From positions 10,165 through 23,148 of the forward strand of contig NZXL01000053.1 in assembly GCA_002697705.1 (NCBI GenBank): a DNA stretch of 12,984 bases, in the 5' to 3' direction. This DNA is from Methanobacteriota archaeon (GTDB taxonomy: Archaea > Thermoplasmatota > Poseidoniia > Poseidoniales > Poseidoniaceae). Of this stretch, positions 6,412 to 12,571 are shown in pieces; within the stretch, counting starts at the first letter, position 1; each line of letters opens with the position of its first letter. The notes under the pieces were generated by a model. It did no database searches, was not told the origin of the DNA, and saw nothing but the letters and a program-made list of their open reading frames with translations. Position numbers and translations under genes: made by a program.

Positions 6412-7302
6412 CTCTGGCAGATCAGTTTCTTCTGCACTTCCGCTTGACCAGTCATAAATTCCCATACCGGTCTTTCTACCAAGTCTTCCTTGAGAAACCA
6501 GTTTCTCTAGTAGAGGGTGTGGAGTATAGGAGTCATCATCGAATGATTGTTTCAAATTTAACAGAATGTCTCGACGAACATCCAGTCCAACTAAATCTGT
6601 AAGTGCTAAAGGGCCCATTGGGTGCTTGTAACCTAAGACCATTGCAGTATCGATATCTTTTGCGCTAGCAACACCATCTGCCAACATTCTAATTGCTTCA
6701 TTACCTAGTACAACTCCAAGTCTCGAAGTAGCAAATCCAGGGACATCGTTGACCAAAATAGTAGTTTTATCCATTTTTTCTCCAGCCATTTGTGCAGCAG
6801 AGATAGTGTCATTAGAGCAATTATCATGTTTGACCAATTCTAAGAGTTTCATAATTGGAACTGGATTAAAGAAGTGCATACCAATGACTTGGTTAGGTCT
6901 TCCCGATGCATTAGCGATTTCAGCAATTGAAAGTGAAGAGGTATTTGTTCCTAAAATACAATCATCCTTTGTCATATTTCCAAGAGACTCAAAAATACTA
7001 CATTTTAGTTCCATAATTTCTGGTACTGCTTCGATCACCATATCAACATCTTCGACAGCCAATTTCATATCTGTGAATTGATATAGGTTTGAAGACCACT
7101 CGGTTTTTTGTTCAGGAGTGGTTTTTCCACGAGCGATTCCTTTGTCCCAAAAGGAATCAATCGCCTTGATGCCTTTTTCTAATCCTTCTGGATAAGCATC
7201 GAATAAATTTGTTTTCCAACCGCTTTGGGCACAGATTTGAGCGATACCAGCGCCCATTGTTCCTGCACCAATTACTGCTACAGAGTTTATCTCCATAGAC
7301 AT
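6409..7302 (-). CDS. 3-hydroxyacyl-CoA dehydrogenase (Hbd/PaaH-like)
   Basis: This is a 297-aa NAD-dependent dehydrogenase that oxidises a (3S)-hydroxyacyl-CoA to the 3-ketoacyl-CoA, as in beta-oxidation and in the last steps of phenylacetate/benzoate breakdown. The Rossmann motif GAGTMG is at 12-17 and an acidic residue after strand 2 (LFDAYPE) favours NAD. The substrate/catalytic region TNTSSLSI (119-126) and MHFFNPVPIMKLLEL (142-156) contains the catalytic His143-Glu155 pair. The C-terminal helical domain carries DVPGFATSRLG (186-196) and MGPLALTDLVGLDV (229-242), and the end is GRKTGMGIYDW. The Asn found in the human enzyme's PGFIVNRL motif is Ser193 here; I recall the same TSRL form in other prokaryotic members, so it is probably still active. 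Length is normal for the single-domain type. It is the last gene of the minus-strand run, 16 bases after the transporter gene. A second ATG at 7296 is possible; neither start has a clear ribosome site. Confidence 0.92.
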   Translation of the reverse strand: MSMEINSVAVIGAGTMGAGIAQICAQSGWKTNLFDAYPEGLEKGIKAIDSFWDKGIARGKTTPEQKTEWSSNLYQFTDMKLAVEDVDMVIEAVPEIMELKCSIFESLGNMTKDDCILGTNTSSLSIAEIANASGRPNQVIGMHFFNPVPIMKLLELVKHDNCSNDTISAAQMAGEKMDKTTILVNDVPGFATSRLGVVLGNEAIRMLADGVASAKDIDTAMVLGYKHPMGPLALTDLVGLDVRRDILLNLKQSFDDDSYTPHPLLEKLVSQGRLGRKTGMGIYDWSSGSAEETDLPE

Positions 7303-7318
7303 GCCAGTAGTTTGTACT

Positions 7319-8242
7319 TCATGATGCTTCCTTGAATTTGGTAGGTTTACTCTGTGCTATTGTGACTCCACCAACTATCAGGATAAATGAAATCAATAGT
7401 GCTGAACCAAGTTTTTCATCGAGTAATAAATATCCGCTATAAATTCCAATTGGGGGGACAAGGTAAACATAAAGTGCGCTTTTCCCTGCACCGATTACTA
7501 ATATTCCATCTGCAAACCAGACATAAGAGATTACAGTTGAAAAGATGGCGAGGAATATAACTGCAATCCATCCTTCATTACTAGGTTGGGGAATTCCATA
7601 TTGCATGGTCTCAATCGCCATAACCGGAGTTAGGAAAATTAAACCTGCAACCGAAGACCAAACGGTCAATTGAAGAGGTGAAAGTGGCTTTTTGGAATCT
7701 TTGGCAGGAAACAACATTGCTTTTTTCATCAAGATAGTATTACACGCCCACGATAATGCCGCTCCAGCAATGAGTAGATCTCCAATCGCACGGTCGGTGA
7801 AAGAAATATCTACATTTGGTGAATAATAGAAAAGTATTGCAACACCACTAATCCCAAGGGTCAAACCAATCGCTAAGCGTGAAGTCATTTTTTCATCCAA
7901 AAAGAAAATCGCAAGAATTGCAGTGAAAAAAGGATTGAAAGTTATCATTAAAGAAGCATCACCAGCCGCTGTATATTGCATTCCATACATAAAAAATGCC
8001 TGATAAACACATGTCGAGAAAAACCCGATTAATGCGATTCTTTTCCATTCACCTCTAGAAGGAATCATCCATTGATTTGCAACACGTAAAAATATCAAGA
8101 AACATAAAACAGCAATAACATATCTAATCCAAGAAGCAGCAAATGGTTCGATATCATTAGCAAGAACTCTTCCTGCCGGCCATCCAAAGCCCCAGATAGT
8201 AGCAACAGATAGTAATTTGAGATGAGTTAGAATATGTTTCAT
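7319..8242 (-). CDS. EamA-family drug/metabolite transporter
   Basis: This is a 307-aa integral membrane protein of the drug/metabolite transporter superfamily, with about ten hydrophobic helices in two EamA repeats. Repeat 1 runs from LLSVATIWGFGWPAGR to the LDEK following FFTAILAIFF. Repeat 2 starts at IGDLLIAGAALSWACNTILMKK and ends with LLLDEKLGSALLISFILIVGG. The A-x-x-W-G and LDE(K) signatures, each occurring once per half, are characteristic. Members export amino acids, metabolites or other small organic compounds; substrate cannot be read from sequence. Its ATG overlaps the stop of the unknown 178-aa gene by four bases (ATGA) and has GGAG about eight bases upstream, so it is translationally coupled to the oxygenase cluster. 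It may export a product or inhibitor of that pathway (inference). Confidence 0.88.
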   Translation of the reverse strand: MKHILTHLKLLSVATIWGFGWPAGRVLANDIEPFAASWIRYVIAVLCFLIFLRVANQWMIPSRGEWKRIALIGFFSTCVYQAFFMYGMQYTAAGDASLMITFNPFFTAILAIFFLDEKMTSRLAIGLTLGISGVAILFYYSPNVDISFTDRAIGDLLIAGAALSWACNTILMKKAMLFPAKDSKKPLSPLQLTVWSSVAGLIFLTPVMAIETMQYGIPQPSNEGWIAVIFLAIFSTVISYVWFADGILVIGAGKSALYVYLVPPIGIYSGYLLLDEKLGSALLISFILIVGGVTIAQSKPTKFKEAS

Positions 8243-8775
8243 TCAAATCGCTCCAAACCTAGTTGGAGCATTCTTGCTCTTGGCAGTCCGATTTCAGGTA
8301 ACCCATCAGCAGGGGAATAAACTTTCAATCCTTCAAGTCTAGAGACATATAGCCCATAACTCGCCATATCATTCAGTTTATACGGAGTTTCAAGGCCCAT
8401 ATTTGTTAGAGTTTGACAAGCCTTTTCACTATAAAGTGGATATAGGTTAGTGGAAAAGTGAACCCATTCAGAGATTCGACGGGTATCTATGTCATCCAAG
8501 GTCAATAGATGCTCTAGAAGTGACACATCTGGATAATTTACTGTTTGTAAAATCATTTCCATTTCCATCATAATATCTTCTGGCCATACCTGAGGTGGTC
8601 TCTTAGACCACTTTTCTGAAATGAATACATGCTCGATTGATGCTTTTTCCTGGATGGAATAAATCGTTTTAGCATAATGTTCATCATCGATGCTATCAGC
8701 AACTAGAGATGGTAATTCCGAATAAAATCGTTCACACATATCTACGTCAATACCGTACAATGAAACTGGAATCAT
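8239..8775 (-). CDS. Unrecognised 178-aa soluble protein coupled to the BoxB-like oxygenase
   Basis: I do not recognise a family. The start was set at 8775 because GAGGAG (complement of 8781-8786) lies five bases upstream of that ATG. The longer frame begins with a TTG at 8802 that overlaps the oxygenase stop and would add nine residues. The protein is acidic and mostly helical in character, with no signal peptide or membrane segment. It has two Cys (14 and 120), a Met/Glu-rich stretch at 66-76 (EDIMMEMEMIL), and a C-terminal half containing SRLEGLKVYSPADGLPEIGLPRARMLQL. It has no ExxH pair, so it is not a second ferritin-like di-iron subunit. It sits 23 bases after the oxygenase gene and overlaps the transporter gene by four bases, so it is embedded in the operon. 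Possible roles are a small oxygenase subunit, an assembly or regulatory partner, or an independent enzyme of the pathway; none is shown. Confidence 0.8.
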   Translation of the reverse strand: MIPVSLYGIDVDMCERFYSELPSLVADSIDDEHYAKTIYSIQEKASIEHVFISEKWSKRPPQVWPEDIMMEMEMILQTVNYPDVSLLEHLLTLDDIDTRRISEWVHFSTNLYPLYSEKACQTLTNMGLETPYKLNDMASYGLYVSRLEGLKVYSPADGLPEIGLPRARMLQLGLERFE

Positions 8776-8780
8776 AGTAT

Positions 8781-8786
8781 CTCCTC
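8781..8786 (-). promoter_or_regulatory. Shine-Dalgarno for the unknown 178-aa gene
   Basis: On the minus strand this reads GAGGAG, five bases before the ATG at 8775 and within the short spacer after the oxygenase stop. It decides the start in favour of 8775 over the upstream TTG. Confidence 0.65.
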
Positions 8787-8798
8787 GGGGAGAGTAAT

Positions 8799-9959
8799 TC
8801 AAGCAGTTGCACCGATTCCAGACTCGATTTGACGAGTTGACATCGGTTTGTTTTCAATCCATTCTTGTTCGAAGATTTCTTTGAGGGCTTCTTCATCTTC
8901 TTTTGTTGGAAGATGGGAAGTAATGTAATCATTCCATTCCTTGTCAGAGCCTTCGAATGCATTACCTTCAACTGTGAACTTTTGCCTCTTTGCAACACCA
9001 ATATCTCTATTGAAATTTTCATGAGGGACATATAGTTTAGTTGCTCCTTCAGGTAGATACTTGGAAAGTTTTGCGACTTCCCCAGCGATTTCATCGTGAT
9101 AGTGACCTCGAGCCTCTTCGTTTAGGACCTCCTTATCAACTTGATTTCCTGCTTCTAATTTCTTGCGCTCATCCCATCTTCCTTTGATTCCCCAAACATA
9201 AGCCCAATGAGCGGATGAAGATGCATCTACTCCAAATAAGTCGTGAGCTGTTGCGACCCATTTGTTGATGTAACGTTGTAGCATATCTAATGGAATTACT
9301 CCTGCCTTGATGATTCTTCTTAGTCCGTTTGAACCAGTGCCCAAATGGAACGACTCTTCTTTGAGCATTGGTCCCATTGAGGCAGCCAGTGGCTTGAAAG
9401 CAGAAGTAGATAACATTCCTAGTTGGAATTTACCATCTCTATCGACAAACATAGTGTAGCAGAAAAAGTCTAGCCAGTGAGGCATTGGTCTGTTGAAAGC
9501 ACCTAGTAGTCTGTCTCCATCTTGTGCGTTTCTCTCAAGTAATTTTTGAGCCTCACGACGACCTTGTTGCCCAAAATATGTCATTAGAAGGTATGCCATT
9601 TGCCAACCATGTCGTTGTTCTTCCGCCATGATTCTTGCAGCAGCGTATCGATCATAATCAGTAGGTGCAGTTGCCAATAAGTGGCGTTGTTGTTCCACAG
9701 ATGCGAACTCAGTATCTCCTTGAACAGTAATCATCGAGATTAGTGCATCTCTCATACTTTGATGAGGGACTTGAAGTGAACGTTCCCATTTTGCACGACC
9801 TTCATAATCTCCATATTCGATAACATCACCTGCTCTATCCCAGTCGAATTGAATGGATAGGTCGAAGTCTCCAAGCCAGCTCTTATCAAATCCGACGCGT
9901 TCTTGCCATTCTCCAAAATTCGAAATCCAGTCTTCCCAGGTGCTTGGTAGGTTGTCCAT
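8799..9959 (-). CDS. BoxB/PaaA-type di-iron oxygenase (CoA-ester epoxidase-like)
   Basis: This is a 386-aa ferritin-like di-iron protein of the phenylacetate/benzoyl-CoA oxygenase family. BoxB epoxidises benzoyl-CoA using O2 and electrons from BoxA; PaaA does the same for phenylacetyl-CoA in the PaaABC(E) complex. A complete di-iron site is visible: Glu84, Glu114 and His117 (EEQRH at 113-117), Asp173 (FVDRDGKFQ), Glu202 and His205 (EESFH at 201-205). Spacings match the BoxB ligands as I remember them (E120, E150, H153, D211, E240, H243), with a two-residue deletion before LGAFN. The core (LLGAFNRPMPHWLDFF, then the DRDGKFQL region) resembles BoxB more than PaaA. BoxB is about 470 residues; this one is shorter at both ends. 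The start ATG at 9959 has only a weak ribosome site (AGGT). No reductase, BoxC or PaaB/C subunit is in the window. Family membership is strong; the substrate is unknown. Confidence 0.85.
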   Translation of the reverse strand: MDNLPSTWEDWISNFGEWQERVGFDKSWLGDFDLSIQFDWDRAGDVIEYGDYEGRAKWERSLQVPHQSMRDALISMITVQGDTEFASVEQQRHLLATAPTDYDRYAAARIMAEEQRHGWQMAYLLMTYFGQQGRREAQKLLERNAQDGDRLLGAFNRPMPHWLDFFCYTMFVDRDGKFQLGMLSTSAFKPLAASMGPMLKEESFHLGTGSNGLRRIIKAGVIPLDMLQRYINKWVATAHDLFGVDASSSAHWAYVWGIKGRWDERKKLEAGNQVDKEVLNEEARGHYHDEIAGEVAKLSKYLPEGATKLYVPHENFNRDIGVAKRQKFTVEGNAFEGSDKEWNDYITSHLPTKEDEEALKEIFEQEWIENKPMSTRQIESGIGATA

Positions 9960-10009
9960 GATTACCTGAGGGCTGGGTTATCCTTATTGCCTTTGCGAAC
10001 ATATTCGTA
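9960..10009 (-). promoter_or_regulatory. Candidate internal promoter before the oxygenase gene
   Basis: This 50-base gap is the widest in the minus-strand run. On the minus strand it contains an AT-rich segment (AATACGAATATG) about 35-47 bases before the oxygenase ATG, at plausible distance for an archaeal TATA-like element with a short leader. It would let the HTH_10 protein control the oxygenase genes separately from the upstream housekeeping genes. The match is weak. Confidence 0.25.
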
Positions 10010-10627
10010 TTAGCCTTGACGAATTTCTTCATAGAATTCCTCAACTATCTTTCCTTCAATAGAATGTAGTAGTACTGAGAGAGTTGATTTTGAAATATCT
10101 AAGGAGTTAGATAAATCAACTAGGCTAATTTTTCTTGGAGTTGCCCAGTAACCTTTGTTTCTAGCGATCTCAAAAACTTCTAATTGTCTTGGTGTCAACA
10201 AACTTTTTCCACTAATCCTTGTAGATTTTATTCGATAAGGTAGTTCTGCTTTCTTCAGTTCTTCAATAAATTTCTTTCTTAATTCTGGAGTACATTGGAT
10301 GGTCCAACTAACCCAGCCATCAACAACATCAAATGGAGTTCTTGGCACTAAGCCAACAATTCTCAAAGGGCGAATAAATCCCCCTCCACCGCTAACAATG
10401 TTGACGGTTGCTTTTTCATCATTGAGAATATTGATACTTTCGATTTCAGGGAGTGTATGTAATATTTCCAATAATTCAGAATCAGTGGAGATTTGTGCGG
10501 TTCCTCTGCCCTTGCTTAGAGGCATTGTTTCTACAATTTGTAAATTAGAAGACGGGCATTTACGAGATGAATCTCCTGCCCAGTGACCATTAGGCAAACG
10601 AATTTCTATCTTTATTATCTCAGACAT
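10010..10627 (-). CDS. Bacterio-opsin activator-like HTH_10 transcription regulator
   Basis: This is a 205-aa DNA-binding protein of the archaeal Bat/HTH_10 type. The C-terminal domain (about 143-197) shows the family signature: LTPRQLEVFEIARNKGYW, then PRKISLVDLSNSLDISKSTLSVLLHSIEGKIVEEF. The first part matches the LTPRQ-EVLE-A--GYY motif and the second is the recognition helix-turn-helix (DISKSTLSVLLH). The first 140 residues contain beta-rich segments with a Gly run (VSGGGGFIRP, 78-87), a probable sensing or dimerisation domain as in other Bat-like proteins; I see no PAS or GAF motif. The gene lies 13 bases after the fructose bisphosphatase gene and 50 bases before the BoxB-like gene, all in one direction. 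It is therefore a good candidate for regulating the oxygenase cluster, possibly responding to its substrate or to oxygen (inference). Confidence 0.85.
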   Translation of the reverse strand: MSEIIKIEIRLPNGHWAGDSSRKCPSSNLQIVETMPLSKGRGTAQISTDSELLEILHTLPEIESINILNDEKATVNIVSGGGGFIRPLRIVGLVPRTPFDVVDGWVSWTIQCTPELRKKFIEELKKAELPYRIKSTRISGKSLLTPRQLEVFEIARNKGYWATPRKISLVDLSNSLDISKSTLSVLLHSIEGKIVEEFYEEIRQG

Positions 10628-10640
10628 TCAATCACACAAT

Positions 10641-11594
10641 TCAATGAACTCTGTCATGTCGAGTGATAGTTCCTTTTTCGACATCGATTAGTTCTGCAAA
10701 TGTTCGAATTTCATCGCCATCAATCTTCACACCGGGCAAGTATCCATCACAAACTCCTGATGCTACAAAAATAGCATCATCAGAAGTACACAAATCCTTT
10801 GCTTTCCAGAGCCTTGTTAGGTCATCATCAATCATTTCACCGGCTCGAGCCTCTTCTTCATCGGAACGGAAAACAAGTCGACCTTCAAAAACTCCTCCAA
10901 TTCCACGTATTGCTGCTGCTGAAATAACTCCTTCAGGAGCAGCGCCAATTCCCATAAGGAGGTCAAATTCACCCTCGGGCCTTGCAGCCCACAAGGCTCC
11001 TGAAACATCTCCATCTCCAATCAAGTGCAAATCAGCACCAGCCATTTTTATTTCTTTGAAGAGTTGACTGTGTCTCTCCCTATCCAGTGCGATAACTTTC
11101 ACATCACTGATCGGCTTGTCTAGAACACTAGCAGCCTGTTCAAGATTGTAAGCGACATCTGCTTCGAGACTGATGTGACCAGATAATTCTGGCCCTGCAG
11201 CTATTTTGTCCATGTAGCAATCAGGGGCATGAAGTAATGTCCCTCTTGGTGCAGCAGCAAGAACCGCTATAGAATTTGGAGAATTTGAAGCACAGTTATT
11301 TGTACATTCTAAAGGATCTACAGCAATATCAATTTTTGGAACATTAGGGTTGCCTATTTCACAACCAAGTTGTTCTCCAATGAACAACATAGGGGCTTCA
11401 TCTCTTTCACCCTCGCCTATTGCTACACGCCCATCAAACGGTACATTGTCGAAGGTACGACGCATTGCTTCAACAGCCGCATCATCTGCAGCATCTTTTT
11501 CTCCTTTTCCACGCCAAGCCGCGCTAGCAATAGCGGCTTGGTCAACTGCTTCGAGGAAATGACTGGCGAGGTCAGATACGCTTCCCATGTGCAT
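10641..11594 (-). CDS. glpX: Class II fructose-1,6-bisphosphatase (GlpX-like)
   Basis: This 317-aa metal-dependent phosphatase hydrolyses fructose-1,6-bisphosphate to fructose-6-phosphate in gluconeogenesis; related enzymes also act on sedoheptulose bisphosphate. GlpX motifs in order: AWRGKGEKDAADDAAVEAMR (27-46), GEGERDEAPML (60-70), the metal-site DPLECT (93-98), PNSIAVLA (106-113), APDCYMDKIAAGP (123-135), DRERH (171-175), GDGDVSGAL (193-201) and GIGAAPEGVISAAAIR (215-230). The metal motif usually reads D-P-[IVLC]-[ED]-G-T; here the Gly is Cys97, and TNNCAS follows where TN/TR-L/M-x-A is usual. The codon is clearly TGT and neighbouring motifs are intact, so this looks like a real variant rather than decay. 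Start at 11594 or the ATG two codons later; neither has a strong Shine-Dalgarno. Lies 38 bases after moaC and 13 before the regulator gene. Archaea more often use the type V or IV enzymes. Confidence 0.92.
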   Translation of the reverse strand: MHMGSVSDLASHFLEAVDQAAIASAAWRGKGEKDAADDAAVEAMRRTFDNVPFDGRVAIGEGERDEAPMLFIGEQLGCEIGNPNVPKIDIAVDPLECTNNCASNSPNSIAVLAAAPRGTLLHAPDCYMDKIAAGPELSGHISLEADVAYNLEQAASVLDKPISDVKVIALDRERHSQLFKEIKMAGADLHLIGDGDVSGALWAARPEGEFDLLMGIGAAPEGVISAAAIRGIGGVFEGRLVFRSDEEEARAGEMIDDDLTRLWKAKDLCTSDDAIFVASGVCDGYLPGVKIDGDEIRTFAELIDVEKGTITRHDRVH

Positions 11595-11632
11595 ATGCTG
11601 ACGCGCCTATTCCATGAATGAAGCGGTTGAAA

Positions 11633-12085
11633 TCAATTTTCATTTTTGAACTTTTCAATTACCCTTACATCAGAAATTATTGTTTCAGGATATTGTCCAT
11701 TTCCATCCTTTTCCAATGATTTCACCATGTCTAGAGCGCAAAGTAAACCGGCACACACGCCAGTTAATGCTTCCATTTCAATACCAGTCTTATAATGAGC
11801 AGATACTGAAACAGTACATCTTAGATTTTGACCTTCCCACGACCAATCAACGTCGCACCCTTCCAGCGGAATAGGATGACAATGAGGTATGATTCGGGGT
11901 GTTTCTTTTACCGCTTGAATAGCCGCAATTGTCGATGCTTGAATGACATCTCCCTTAGTAACACGACCATGATTTATTGCATCAAAAGATTGTTTTGATA
12001 GACTCACTATACCAGTTGCAGTTGCTCTTCTTTCAATAATTGGCTTCCCGCCAATTTCTACGATTGCTTTTATCTTCTTGTCCAT
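11633..12085 (-). CDS. moaC: Cyclic pyranopterin monophosphate synthase MoaC
   Basis: This 150-aa enzyme of molybdenum cofactor biosynthesis converts the MoaA product, 3',8-cyclo-7,8-dihydro-GTP, to cyclic pyranopterin monophosphate (cPMP). The ATG at 12085 was chosen because TGAGGA lies five bases upstream. The open frame reaches 12148, but those 21 extra residues lie inside moaE and do not resemble MoaC. Family motifs: RRATATG (19-25), KGDVIQASTIAAIQAVKET (44-62), IPHCHP (66-71), YKTGIEMEALTGV (98-110), and DMVKSLEKD (119-127), containing the catalytic Asp119 and Lys122. The length fits the family. It lies eight bases after moaE and its ribosome site overlaps the moaE stop, so the two are co-translated. 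The cofactor serves molybdo- or tungsto-enzymes elsewhere in the genome. Confidence 0.95.
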   Translation of the reverse strand: MDKKIKAIVEIGGKPIIERRATATGIVSLSKQSFDAINHGRVTKGDVIQASTIAAIQAVKETPRIIPHCHPIPLEGCDVDWSWEGQNLRCTVSVSAHYKTGIEMEALTGVCAGLLCALDMVKSLEKDGNGQYPETIISDVRVIEKFKNEN

Positions 12086-12090
12086 ATAAA

Positions 12091-12096
12091 TCCTCA
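12091..12096 (-). promoter_or_regulatory. Shine-Dalgarno of moaC overlapping the moaE stop
   Basis: On the minus strand TGAGGA contains the TGA stop of moaE and ends five bases before the moaC ATG. It supports the short moaC start and translational coupling. Confidence 0.6.
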
Positions 12097-12543
12097 ACCT
12101 AGTCCTGATTTCCATTCTTCTCCAGCATCTGTGACTTCTTTTTTCCATAAAGGCGCCTGATTTTTTAATTCATCGATTAACCATTCACAGGCTTTGAATG
12201 CCGCTTTTCTATGAGCGCTTCCGACATGAATAGCAACTATGTCTTCGTTGGCTTTTACAATTCCAACTCGATGGGCCATTGCCACACTGATTACTCCAAA
12301 GTCTTCAACCGCTTGCTCGGCTAATCTGTGCAGTACAGCAGGTAACTTGTCCAACCAGGCATCAAATTCTAGTTGAATAACCTTCGAACCATCTTTTTGT
12401 GCTCTTGTGATTCCTAAAAAAGAGACTACTGCGCCACAGCCCTCGAGATTCATCTTACCTTTTAGTTCATCAGAGTCGATTTTTTCTATGGCATTTTCGA
12501 TTAGAATATGCCCGCCCATAGTGATGCGAAGTATGCGCATCAT
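12094..12543 (-). CDS. moaE: Molybdopterin synthase catalytic subunit MoaE
   Basis: This is the 149-aa large subunit of molybdopterin synthase, which inserts two sulfurs from thiocarboxylated MoaD into cPMP to give molybdopterin. Motifs: GAVVSFLGITR (37-47), AMAHRVG (88-94), GSAHRKAAFKACEWLIDELK (108-127) and APLWKKE (130-136). Lys127 and Lys134 match the catalytic Lys119 and Lys126 of E. coli MoaE in spacing. GTGAGG (complement of 12549-12554) lies five bases before the first of two adjacent ATGs, supporting 12543 as start. A later ATG at 12519 is less supported. MoaD, its partner, is not in the window. First gene of the minus-strand run, followed by moaC; divergent from the flavoprotein gene with only 28 bases between the starts. 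Confidence 0.94.
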   Translation of the reverse strand: MMRILRITMGGHILIENAIEKIDSDELKGKMNLEGCGAVVSFLGITRAQKDGSKVIQLEFDAWLDKLPAVLHRLAEQAVEDFGVISVAMAHRVGIVKANEDIVAIHVGSAHRKAAFKACEWLIDELKNQAPLWKKEVTDAGEEWKSGLG

Positions 12544-12571
12544 TCAAACCTCACTCATACATGCGGTCATC

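Noticed and set aside
8747..9094. Lys/Ser-rich frame of 115 codons on the minus strand
   Set aside because: It lies in another frame across the end of the oxygenase gene, where the true frame has catalytic-family sequence and a clear stop.
10663..11067. Open frame of 134 codons on the plus strand
   Set aside because: It is antisense to glpX, has low-complexity Ser/Pro composition and no motif.
12086..12148. 21-residue N-terminal extension of MoaC
   Set aside because: It lies inside moaE and has an Arg-rich composition unlike MoaC; the ATG at 12085 has a Shine-Dalgarno.
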